From Streptomyces sp. TRM68416 (GTDB lineage: Bacteria > Actinomycetota > Actinomycetes > Streptomycetales > Streptomycetaceae): a stretch of DNA of 64,000 bases. Location: NCBI RefSeq assembly GCF_014596915.1, contig NZ_JACVWU010000019.1, forward strand, positions 1 through 64,000, written 5' to 3'. The stretch's first letter is position 1, and each line of letters starts with the position of its first letter. A program made the position numbers and the translations under genes. A model generated the notes under the pieces. That model was not told where the DNA came from and did not search any database. It was given only the letters and a program-made list of their open reading frames with translations. This document shows positions 41,511 through 49,998 of the stretch, in pieces.

Positions 41511-42518
41511 GTGACCTTGACAAGACCCACGTCCGGGGCGGCCGACGCGGGCGGGCCCGTGGCGCGGCGCGGAGTCCGCCGGGCTGTCGCCGTACTCGTC
41601 CTGGTGCTGCTCGGGGCGCTGATCCCGCTGCTCGGGCCGTCGGCCGCGCTGCACGGCACCGGAGAGGCGGCCGCGCCCGGCGACGGCGCCATCGCACTGC
41701 TGCGGACGGTCCTGTTCGCGGCGTTGTGCGTGCCGGTGGGCGAGCTGTTCGTGAACCGGCTGGCCCGTGCCGTGCCCGGTGCTCCCCCGGTCGCACCCCG
41801 GAGTTGGGCGCCGCACGCGGCCGCCGCCGGTTTCGTCGCCGCCCTCGGACTCGCCTCCGTCGTGTCGACCGGCAACCTGGTGCCGGGCAGTCTCGCCGAC
41901 CTCGATGTCGGCGGCCTGTACGAGACCCGGGACGGCAAGCTCGCGCTGCTGGAGGTCAACGCCTTCGCGGCGGCCGGGCTGTGCGCGTTCTCCCGGCGGC
42001 CGGGCACCCAGATCTGGCCGCTGGCCGCGGTGGTCGTCGCCGAGGCGCTGCGCGCGCATCCCCCGACGGAGTACAGCCCGCTGCTCGGCTCCGGCCTGAC
42101 GCTCGTGCACCTGACCTGCGCGGCGCTGTGGACGGGCGGGCTGCTGCACGTGCTGCGGACCCTGCGGGGCTGGGGCGGCACGCCGACGGGAGCGGCGCTG
42201 CTGGGGCTCTACGCGCGCGTGGCGGTCGTTCTGCTGGCCGCCATCACGGCGACGGGGGTGTGCAGTTCGCTGCGCCGCATGCCGCCGGAGACGATCCTGG
42301 AGCAGCTGACGACGACGGCGTACGGGCGGGTGCTGCTGGCCAAGGTGCTGCTCGTGGTCGCCGTCGCCGCGCTGGCCCTGTGGGCGCGGTTCCGGCTGCG
42401 CCGCGCGGCGGACCCGCTGACCGCCTGCTCCCCCGCGCGCGCGGAGGTCGTCGCGCTGGGGTTCGTCGTGGCGGTCTCGGGCCTGCTCACGGCGCTGCCG
42501 GTGCCGATCAGATGGTGA
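41511..42518 (+). CDS. CopD-like multi-pass membrane protein
   Basis: The 335-residue protein has about eight hydrophobic segments. The C-terminal half carries CopD-domain features (LVHLTCAALWTGGLLHVLRT, ARVAVVLLAAITATGVCSSL, AYGRVLLAKVLLVVAVAALA), as in copper import/resistance proteins, but no CopC-like domain is fused. GTG 41511 is chosen from the GTGAAG-rich leader. A longer frame to 41475 is unlikely. It is convergent with the lysoplasmalogenase gene. Confidence 0.8.
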   Translation: MTLTRPTSGAADAGGPVARRGVRRAVAVLVLVLLGALIPLLGPSAALHGTGEAAAPGDGAIALLRTVLFAALCVPVGELFVNRLARAVPGAPPVAPRSWAPHAAAAGFVAALGLASVVSTGNLVPGSLADLDVGGLYETRDGKLALLEVNAFAAAGLCAFSRRPGTQIWPLAAVVVAEALRAHPPTEYSPLLGSGLTLVHLTCAALWTGGLLHVLRTLRGWGGTPTGAALLGLYARVAVVLLAAITATGVCSSLRRMPPETILEQLTTTAYGRVLLAKVLLVVAVAALALWARFRLRRAADPLTACSPARAEVVALGFVVAVSGLLTALPVPIRW

Positions 42519-42546
42519 CTGACCGGCACCTGCTGGAGCCGCGCGC

Positions 42547-43217
42547 TCAGGGCGTGGCCGAGCGCACCTCGCCGAACGTCTCCTCCGGGGCGGGACGCGC
42601 TTCGAGCGCCTTGAGCATGCCGGTGACGATCAGGAACTGCGCCGCGACATAGGTGAGCATGATCCAGAAGTCCTGCAGGGGCAGCGGGGGCCACTCGGCG
42701 ACGTCCGTCGCTATGAGGGTGTCGGAGAGCACGAAGAGCGCGGCGCCGGTCCCGGCGACCTTGCCGAAGCGGCTGCCGACGCCGTAGGCCATGGCCGTCA
42801 GCAGGATGCTGTAGGCGACGACCGGGATGCGCAGGTCGCCGGGCAGGTCCGTCCACAGGCTGAGCAGGGTGGTGGTCAGTACGGCGCAGTAGAGGGTGAG
42901 GAGGAAGCTGTGGTGCGCGTCGGCCCGGCCGCGCGTGCGGACGAGGGCGAGGTAGCAGACGTGCCCGGCCGCGAAGGAGGCCATCCCGGCGAGGAAGGCG
43001 GGCTCGGCGTCGAACAGCAGCAGGGTGTCGCCGCCCCAGCCGAACAGGAGGGCGACGACGAGGAGTCGGGGCGCGCCGGACAGGGCAGCCCAGGCGGCCA
43101 GCAGCGGCATCAGCAGCGGCTTGGCGACGAAGTGCCCGGGGTCGTAGTCGGCCGCGAGGCAGCCGAGGTCGACGGCGGTGGCGAGGCCGAGGGCGAGGAG
43201 CAGAGCGCGTCTGGTGG

Positions 43218-43221
<4 letters not shown>
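42547..43221 (-). CDS. Lysoplasmalogenase (YhhN/TMEM86 family)
   Basis: The 224-residue protein has about eight membrane helices. It has YhhN family blocks: FVAKPLLMPLLAAW, LLFGWGGDTLLLF (two conserved acidic/Gly positions) and ALFVLSDTLIATD (conserved SD). Family members hydrolyse the vinyl-ether bond of lysoplasmalogens. The GTG at 43221 overlaps the stop of the sterol-desaturase-type gene (GTGA), so both are made together, which suggests a shared ether-lipid or alkyl-lipid role. That link is inference. Confidence 0.88.
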
Positions 43222-44078
<857 letters not shown>

Positions 44079-44126
44079 GGGGGCACCGTAGAACCGCTGG
44101 TCGGCTGCGGCTAGACGTTGTTACTC

Positions 44127-44158
44127 ACAAGTATTACCGGCGGTACGCGCTTACTTGT
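44127..44158. promoter_or_regulatory. Palindrome upstream of the desaturase-lysoplasmalogenase operon
   Basis: ACAAGTA (44127-44133) and TACTTGT (44152-44158) form a 7-bp inverted repeat with an 18-bp spacer, in an AT-rich patch 49 bp before the sterol-desaturase start. It also lies in the 3' flank of the VIT1-like gene, so it most likely belongs to the desaturase promoter. Confidence 0.45.
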
Positions 44159-44184
44159 TGGCGATCTCCACCAACCGCCGCCGA

Positions 44185-44895
44185 CTAAACGCCCACCGCC
44201 CCCAGCAAGGACCCCACACCGTACGTGACCGCCATGGCCAGCGCCCCGCCGGCCACGTTCCGCAGCACCGCGCGCCCCGGGGCGGCGGCTCCCAGGCGGG
44301 CGCCGGACCAGCCCGTCAGGACGAGGGCCGCCAGGACCGAGGCGACCGTGACGGGGACGCGGGCCGAGACCGGGGGCAGGACGATCGCCAGCAGCGGCAG
44401 CAGGGCGCCCGCCGTGAACGCCAGAAAGCTCGCCCACGCCGCGTGCCACGGGTTCGTCAGTGCGTCCGGGTCGATGCCGAGCTCCACGCGCGCGTGCGCC
44501 CTGAGCGCGTCCCGCGCGGTGAGCTGCTCGGCCGCCTCCCGGGCGATGTCCCGGGACAGGCCGCGCCCGTGGAGGAGTTCGACGAGCTCCGCCAGCTCCG
44601 CCTCCGGCCGCTCGCTCAACTCCCGCTTCTCCAGCGCCAGGGCGGCCTTCTCCGAGTCGCGCTGGGTGGAGACGGAGACGTACTCGCCCACCGCCATCGA
44701 CATCGATCCGGCGAGCAGCCCGGCGAGGCCCGCCGTCAGCAGGGCCGAGCGTTCGCCGGTCGCGCCCGCCACGCCGACGACCAGTCCGGCGGTGGACACG
44801 ATGCCGTCGTTCGCGCCGAGCACGGCCGCCCGCAGCCAGTTCAGCCGCTCCCCCAGCGCGCCGCCGTGCGTCTCGTCATGCGCAGGTTCCGTCAC
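44185..44895 (-). CDS. VIT1/CCC1-family transporter
   Basis: The 236-residue membrane protein belongs to the vacuolar iron transporter family: LGANDGIVSTAGLVVGVAGA in TM1, GSMSMAVGEYVSVSTQRDSE in TM2, a charged cytoplasmic domain (about 80-145, with Glu/His candidates for metal) and three C-terminal helices. It likely exports Fe2+ or Mn2+ from the cytosol. GTG 44895 gives the conserved N-terminus VTEPAHDETH. Longer starts are unsupported. Confidence 0.9.
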   Translation of the reverse strand: MTEPAHDETHGGALGERLNWLRAAVLGANDGIVSTAGLVVGVAGATGERSALLTAGLAGLLAGSMSMAVGEYVSVSTQRDSEKAALALEKRELSERPEAELAELVELLHGRGLSRDIAREAAEQLTARDALRAHARVELGIDPDALTNPWHAAWASFLAFTAGALLPLLAIVLPPVSARVPVTVASVLAALVLTGWSGARLGAAAPGRAVLRNVAGGALAMAVTYGVGSLLGAVGV

Positions 44896-45055
44896 ACCCC
44901 GGAGGATCGCACCGCGTACCCGCCCGCGCGGGAAGGAACTTGACGTGCGGGTCCCACAGACACTCGAACGGACGGGCGCGGCAGGGTACCTGACGGAACA
45001 CCGACCCGGGCCCACGGGACAGGGCTGTCAGTCCCGGCCCGTATCCTCATGGACC

Positions 45056-46039
45056 ATGCTCGATGACCACACGACCGCAGCGCCCTCCCCCACCGGGTGG
45101 CCGACCGCGTATCCGGAGGGATACGCGGTCGTTGACGTGGAGACCACCGGACTGGCCCGGGACGACCGGATCATCTCCGCGGCCGTCTACCGGCTGGACG
45201 CGCACGGCGAGGTCGAGGACCACTGGTACACGACGGTCAACCCGGAGCGCGACCCGGGCCCGGTGTGGATCCACGGTCTGACGAGCGACGTCCTGGAGGG
45301 CGCGCCCCTCTTCGCGGACATCGCCGAGGAGTTCTCCGCCCGCCTGGCGGACCGGGTGCTCGTCGCGCACAACGCCGTCTTCGACTGGCAGATGATCGCC
45401 CGCGAGTACGCGCGCGCGAAGCGCGAGGCCCCGGTGCGGCAGCGGCTGTGCACCATCGCGCTCTCCAAGGAGCTGGGCCTGCCGCTGCCCAACCACAAGC
45501 TGGAGTCGCTGGCGGCGCACTTCGGCGTCGTACAGCAGCGGGCGCACCACGCGCTGGACGACGCGCGCGTGCTGGCGGAGGCGTTCCGGCCCAGTCTGCA
45601 CGCCGCGGCCGCGCGGAGCGTCCGGCTGCCGCTGCACGAGTGCCGGCCGCTGACCGAGTGGACGGACCTGGCCGTGCCCCGGCAGCAGGGAGGCTACGGC
45701 GGCTACCGGCCGACCAGTTGGCGCCCCTCCCGCAAACGCCCCGCCTGCCCCTATCCCAACCCGGGCCGGTACGAAGAGGGCAAACGACTCAAGCAGGGCA
45801 TGCGGGTCGCGTTCTCCGGCGACACCTCGGTGGAGCGCGACCTCCTGGAGGACCGGGCGACCGAGGCCGGGCTGCATGTCGCGACCAGCATCTCCCGGCT
45901 GACCAGCCTGCTCGTCACCAACGACCCCGACTCCGGCACCTCCAAGGTGGTCAAGGCCCGGCAGTACGGCACCCCGGTCGTCGACGAGGCGGCCTTCGGG
46001 CAGCTCCTGCGCGATGTGGAGCCGGCGTCGGAGGGATGA
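45056..46039 (+). CDS. DEDDh 3'-5' exonuclease with C-terminal BRCT domain
   Basis: The 327-residue protein has an exonuclease domain (about 20-185) with Exo I VVDVETTGL, Exo II HNAVFDWQMI and Exo III HHALDDAR (His-Asp of DEDDh). A short Pro/Arg linker leads to a BRCT domain (about 245-325: MRVAFSGDTSVERDLLEDRA, VTNDPDSGTSKVVKA). The arrangement resembles a DnaQ-like proofreading or repair nuclease recruited by BRCT. ATG 45056 follows a weak RBS. Confidence 0.92.
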   Translation: MLDDHTTAAPSPTGWPTAYPEGYAVVDVETTGLARDDRIISAAVYRLDAHGEVEDHWYTTVNPERDPGPVWIHGLTSDVLEGAPLFADIAEEFSARLADRVLVAHNAVFDWQMIAREYARAKREAPVRQRLCTIALSKELGLPLPNHKLESLAAHFGVVQQRAHHALDDARVLAEAFRPSLHAAAARSVRLPLHECRPLTEWTDLAVPRQQGGYGGYRPTSWRPSRKRPACPYPNPGRYEEGKRLKQGMRVAFSGDTSVERDLLEDRATEAGLHVATSISRLTSLLVTNDPDSGTSKVVKARQYGTPVVDEAAFGQLLRDVEPASEG

Positions 46040-46119
46040 CCGTACGGACGGGTGATTTGCGCCGCGACTCGCCCGCCCGCGCCGCGCCCGCACCGCGCGG
46101 ACACCTCACCCTGTGGCGC

Positions 46120-46353
46120 ATGGCGACTTGCGAAGTATGCGGCAACAACTACGGCATGACCTTCGAGGTGCACGCGCAGGGCGCGGTGCATGTCTTCGAC
46201 TGCTTCTCCTGCGCGATCCACCGCATGGCCCCCATCTGCGAGCACTGCCGGGTGCAGATCATCGGCCAGGGCGTCGAGGTCGAGGGCCACTGGTACTGCG
46301 GCGCCCACTGCGCCCGCGCGGAGGGAAAGGTGGGCATCGTCGACCGCGTCTGA
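46120..46353 (+). CDS. Cys-rich small protein (metallothionein/zinc-ribbon-like)
   Basis: The 77-residue protein has eight cysteines mostly in pairs: CEVCGNNY, DCFSCAIH, CEHCRVQI and CGAHCARAEG, plus several histidines. It can bind one or two zinc ions and resembles the 'prokaryotic metallothionein' annotation of actinobacteria. ATG 46120 starts the conserved domain. An in-frame ATG at 46036 overlaps the exonuclease stop (ATGA) and would add 28 residues, hinting at coupling. Function is unknown. Confidence 0.8.
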   Translation: MATCEVCGNNYGMTFEVHAQGAVHVFDCFSCAIHRMAPICEHCRVQIIGQGVEVEGHWYCGAHCARAEGKVGIVDRV

Positions 46354-46401
46354 CCACACCCCTGTGCGAACACCCCACGGTCCGAGTTGTACGGTCGTGG
46401 G

Positions 46402-47193
46402 GTGTACCGCTTCCTGTTGTCCCGGCAGTGGGTGATCCTCACGCTGGTCGCCCTCCTCCTCATCCCCACGATGATCAGGCTGGGCTTCTGGCAGATGCAC
46501 CGCTACGAGGAGCGCACCGCCCGCAACCAGCTGGTCTCCGAGGCGCTCGCCGCACCGCCGGTCCCCGTGGAGAAGCTGACCTCGCCGGGCCACACCGTCA
46601 CCAGCGCCGAGCGGTACCGCACCGTCACCGCCCAGGGGCACTTCGACACCGACGACGAGGTCGTCGTCCGGCGTCGCACCAACTCCGACGACGAGGTGGG
46701 CTTCCACGTCCTGACCCCGTTCGTCCTCACCGACGGCAGGGTGCTGCTGGTCAACCGGGGCTGGATCCCCGCGGACGGCCCGAGCCAGACGGCGTTCCCG
46801 AAGATTCCCGCACCGCCGAGCGGCGAGATCACCGTCACCGGTCGGCTGATGCCCGACGAGACGACCTCGGCCAGCGGCATCAAGAACCTCGAAGGCCTGC
46901 CGGACCGCCAGATCATGCTGATCAACAGCGAGCAGGAGGCGCGCCGCCTGGACGCCCGCGTGCTCGGCGGCTACCTCGTGCAGACGGAGCCCGAGCCCAA
47001 GGGCGGCACCCCGGAGCAGCTCGGCAGGCCCGGCAACGAGGACGCGGCGCTGAACTACGCGTACGCCGTCCAGTGGTGGCTGTTCGCAGTCGGCGTCCCG
47101 GTCGGCTGGTTCGTCCTGGCCCGCCGCGAGGCCCGGGAGCGGGCTCAGGCGGCGGCAGCGCAGGAGACGGAGACGACACCGGCCCCTGTGTAG
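46402..47193 (+). CDS. SURF1 family cytochrome oxidase assembly protein
   Basis: The 263-residue protein has an N-terminal helix (WVILTLVALLLIPTMIRLGF), a periplasmic-side beta domain with SURF1 marks (LGFWQMHRYEER, VLLVNRGWIPADG, VTGRLMPDE) and a C-terminal helix (YAVQWWLFAVGVPVGWFVLA with the NYAYAVQW block). It acts in cytochrome c oxidase maturation or haem a insertion. GTG 46402 is preferred, and TTG 46387 is in frame but unsupported. Confidence 0.93.
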   Translation: MYRFLLSRQWVILTLVALLLIPTMIRLGFWQMHRYEERTARNQLVSEALAAPPVPVEKLTSPGHTVTSAERYRTVTAQGHFDTDDEVVVRRRTNSDDEVGFHVLTPFVLTDGRVLLVNRGWIPADGPSQTAFPKIPAPPSGEITVTGRLMPDETTSASGIKNLEGLPDRQIMLINSEQEARRLDARVLGGYLVQTEPEPKGGTPEQLGRPGNEDAALNYAYAVQWWLFAVGVPVGWFVLARREARERAQAAAAQETETTPAPV

Positions 47194-47285
47194 CGTGGCC
47201 GCGGGAAGCAGGTGGCCGGTCGCGCGGTTGCCCGCGCCCCGCGGGTACGTCCGCTGCACGCGCCTCCCGCGTCTGCCCGCGGGCG

Positions 47286-47384
47286 TCAGCAGCAGCGGCC
47301 CTCGGGGTGGTCCTCCCGGTGCAGGAGGCTCAGTACGCGCATCAGCTCCCGCACGTACCACCGCACCCACCGCACCGCCCTCAT
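47286..47384 (-). CDS. YbdD/YjiX-like mini-protein partner of CstA
   Basis: A 32-codon ORF encodes MRAVRWVRWYVRELMRVLSL, then LHREDHPEGRCC. The head (VRWYVREL) and the HPEGRCC tail match the start and end of the usual ~65-residue YbdD/YjiX proteins that follow cstA, with the middle missing. The ATG overlaps the cstA stop (ATGA), which supports translation. Either an internally deleted but kept gene or a short natural form. Confidence 0.6.
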   Translation of the reverse strand: MRAVRWVRWYVRELMRVLSLLHREDHPEGRCC

Positions 47385-49534
47385 GACCGGGCCCCCGCCA
47401 GCGGCTCGTCCTCCCGCTCGGGCACGTCGATGCGGGACTCGACGTACGGCGCCTCGGTCGTCGGCAGGGGCTCGGGGGCGCGGACGGCGCGGACGCAGAC
47501 CACGGCGCAGTTGACCAGGACCGTGAGGACCAGCAGGAGGAAGACGGCCATGATCACGCCGTCGACCGTGTTGTTGAGGACGATGGTGTGCATGTCGTCC
47601 ATGTTCGTGGCGCCCGGCAGCAACTGCCCCTCCTCGATCGCCTGCGCGTACTTGTCCCGCAGGGCGAAGAAGCCGATCGCCGGGTTGTCCGAGAAGATCT
47701 TCTGCCAGCCCGCGGTGTAGGTGACGGCCACGTCCCAGGCCAGCGGGATGCCGGTGACCCACGCCCAGCGCAGTTTGCCGGACTTGATCAGGACGGTGGT
47801 GGTGACGGCGAGGGCGACGGCGGCCAGCAGTTGGTTGGCGATGCCGAACAGCGGGAACAGCTGCTTGATGCCGCCGAGGGGGTCGGTGACACCGGCGTAG
47901 AGGAAGTACCCCCAGGCACCGACGACCAGGGCGCTGGTGATCCAGATGCCCGGCTTCCAGGTGACGCGGCCGATCGGCTTCCAGACGTTTCCGAGCATGT
48001 CCTGGAGCATGAAGCGGCCGACGCGGGTGCCGGCGTCCACGGTGGTGAGGATGAACAGCGCCTCGAACATGATCGCGAAGTGGTACCAGAAGGCCTTCAT
48101 CCCGGCGCCGCCGAACACCGCGGCGAAGATCTCCGACATGCCCACGGCGAGGGTGGGGGCGCCGCCGGTGCGGCCGACCAGCGTCTCCTCCTCGACCGCC
48201 TTGGCGGCTGCGGTGAGCTGTTCGGGGGTGATGGTGAAGCCGAGGTTCTTCACCGCTTCGGAGGCGGTTTCCACGGTCGGGCCGAGCAGGGCGGCCGGGG
48301 AGTTCATGGCGTAGAACAGGCCCGGTTCCAGGACGCAGGCGGCGATCAGGGCCATGACGGCGACGAAGGACTCCGTGAGCATGGAGCCGTAGCCGATCAT
48401 CCGGACCTGGGACTCCTTCTGGATCAGCTTCGGCGTGGTGCCGGAGGAGACCAGGGCGTGGAAGCCGGACAGGGCGCCGCAGGCGATGGTGATGAAGAGG
48501 AAGGGGAAGAGGGAACCGGCGAAGACCGGTCCGGCGCCGGTCGAGGCGAACTCGGTGACGGGCTCGGCCTTGAGGTTCGGGGCGGCGATCACCACGCCGA
48601 CGGCCATCAGGGCAATGGTGCCGACCTTCATGAAGGTGGAGAGGTAGTCACGCGGGGCCAGCAGCATCCACACCGGCAGCACGGACGCGAAGAAGCCGTA
48701 GCCCACCAGGCAGAACACCAGGGTCTCCGGGCTCCAGACGAAGTACTCGGCGAGCGAGGAGTCCTGGATCCAGCCGCCGCCGAGGATCGCGAGCAGCAGC
48801 AGGCCCACGCCGATGAAGCTGGTCTCCACGACCCGGCCGGGGCGCAGGTAGCGCAGGTAGAAGCCCATGAAGAGGGCGATGGGGATGGTCATGGAGACCG
48901 AGAAGGTGCCCCACGCTGACTCCGCCAGCGCGTTGACGACGACCATCGCCAGGACCGCCAGCAGGATGATCATGATGGCGAAGACGCCGATCAGCGCGGC
49001 CGCTCCACCCACCTTGCCGATCTCGTCCCGGGCCATCTGGCCGAGGCTCTTTCCGTCCCGGCGCATCGAGAGGAACAGGACGATCATGTCCTGCACCGCG
49101 CCGGCGAAGATCACGCCCACGACGATCCAGATCGTGCCCGGCAGATAGCCCATCTGCGCGGCGAGGACCGGGCCGACCAGCGGTCCGGCGCCGGCGATCG
49201 CCGCGAAGTGGTGGCCGAACAGCACCCGCTTGTCGGTGGGGTGGTAGTCGACGCCGTCCTCAAGACGTTCGGCCGGGGTGGCACGGGTGTCGTCGACCTG
49301 GAGGACACGGCGGGCGATGAACCGGGAGTAGAAGCGGTAGGCGATCGCATACGAGCCGAGGGCCGCCACGACCAGCCAGACGGCGGAGATCTCCTCGCCC
49401 CGGGACAGGGCGAGCACGGCCCAGCCGAGGGCGCCGGCCAGGGCCACGGTGGTCCAGATCGCCACCGACTTCGGGGACATGCGCGGTCTCTCGGGCGTAC
49501 TGCGGCCGCTTTCGGGCGTGGCTGACGTGGGCAT
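47381..49534 (-). CDS. cstA: CstA carbon starvation family permease (pyruvate/peptide)
   Basis: The 717-residue integral membrane protein has 16-18 helices. CstA blocks are VDYHPTDKRVLFGHHFAAIA, AGAGPLVGPVLAAQMGYLPG, GVIFAGAVQDMIVLFLSMRR and HALVSSGTTPKLIQKESQVR, with the C-terminal DUF4161-type region present. Family members import pyruvate or peptides under starvation. ATG 49534 follows CAGGAG. Longer in-frame starts lie before the RBS. It is coupled to the YbdD-like mini-gene, as in E. coli cstA-ybdD. Confidence 0.94.
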   Translation of the reverse strand: MPTSATPESGRSTPERPRMSPKSVAIWTTVALAGALGWAVLALSRGEEISAVWLVVAALGSYAIAYRFYSRFIARRVLQVDDTRATPAERLEDGVDYHPTDKRVLFGHHFAAIAGAGPLVGPVLAAQMGYLPGTIWIVVGVIFAGAVQDMIVLFLSMRRDGKSLGQMARDEIGKVGGAAALIGVFAIMIILLAVLAMVVVNALAESAWGTFSVSMTIPIALFMGFYLRYLRPGRVVETSFIGVGLLLLAILGGGWIQDSSLAEYFVWSPETLVFCLVGYGFFASVLPVWMLLAPRDYLSTFMKVGTIALMAVGVVIAAPNLKAEPVTEFASTGAGPVFAGSLFPFLFITIACGALSGFHALVSSGTTPKLIQKESQVRMIGYGSMLTESFVAVMALIAACVLEPGLFYAMNSPAALLGPTVETASEAVKNLGFTITPEQLTAAAKAVEEETLVGRTGGAPTLAVGMSEIFAAVFGGAGMKAFWYHFAIMFEALFILTTVDAGTRVGRFMLQDMLGNVWKPIGRVTWKPGIWITSALVVGAWGYFLYAGVTDPLGGIKQLFPLFGIANQLLAAVALAVTTTVLIKSGKLRWAWVTGIPLAWDVAVTYTAGWQKIFSDNPAIGFFALRDKYAQAIEEGQLLPGATNMDDMHTIVLNNTVDGVIMAVFLLLVLTVLVNCAVVCVRAVRAPEPLPTTEAPYVESRIDVPEREDEPLAGARS

Positions 49535-49581
49535 GACGGCTCCTGATCTGAACAGGCGTGCGACGGAACGGGGCGTGCGGC

Positions 49582-49818
49582 TCAGCTGTGTCGATGTCGA
49601 TGTCGATCTCGACGCCGGTCCGACAGCGCGTAAGCGGCGAGCAGGCAGAGGCCGCACCCCGGCACCCAGGCGAGCTGGTACCAGTAGAAGAACGGCGTCC
49701 CGGCCAGCCGCGGCTCGGCACCGGCGTACCAGGGAACCCACAGCAGACCTGCGGCGGGCGCGAGAAGCAGTACGGCGATCGCGACGCGCCGTAGCCGGTG
49801 ATGACCGGTCCGTGCCAT
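49582..49818 (-). CDS. DUF3311 small membrane protein
   Basis: The 78-residue protein has two transmembrane helices (VAIAVLLLAPAAGLLWVP and FYWYQLAWVPGCGLCLLAAY) with the DUF3311 middle GTPFFYWYQLAWV, and a basic/His tail (RRRDRHRHRHRHS type). DUF3311 proteins normally precede SSS symporters of the MctC/YidK kind on the same strand. Here it is divergent from such a symporter and lies upstream of cstA. ATG 49818 follows AGAGGAG. Confidence 0.85.
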   Translation of the reverse strand: MARTGHHRLRRVAIAVLLLAPAAGLLWVPWYAGAEPRLAGTPFFYWYQLAWVPGCGLCLLAAYALSDRRRDRHRHRHS

Positions 49819-49958
49819 GACCTGTGCTCCTCTCCCGCTCGCTGTGGGTTCGTGCAAGAGTTGCCCATCCACGGGATCCGGTTGACAGCGAGTTTCCAGG
49901 AAATTTCCCGCCGGTTCCGTGTCATCCTTTCCGGCCGCTCGCGCAACTCTCGCGCGAG

Positions 49959-49982
49959 GGCACAGGCACAGGCACAGGCACA
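49959..49982 (+). repeat. (GGCACA)4 hexamer repeat at the symporter RBS
   Basis: Four perfect GGCACA units end 16 bp before the symporter ATG. A change in copy number would move the promoter relative to the RBS (AAGGAC). Confidence 0.85.
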
Positions 49983-49998
49983 CCAAGGACGGTGACCC

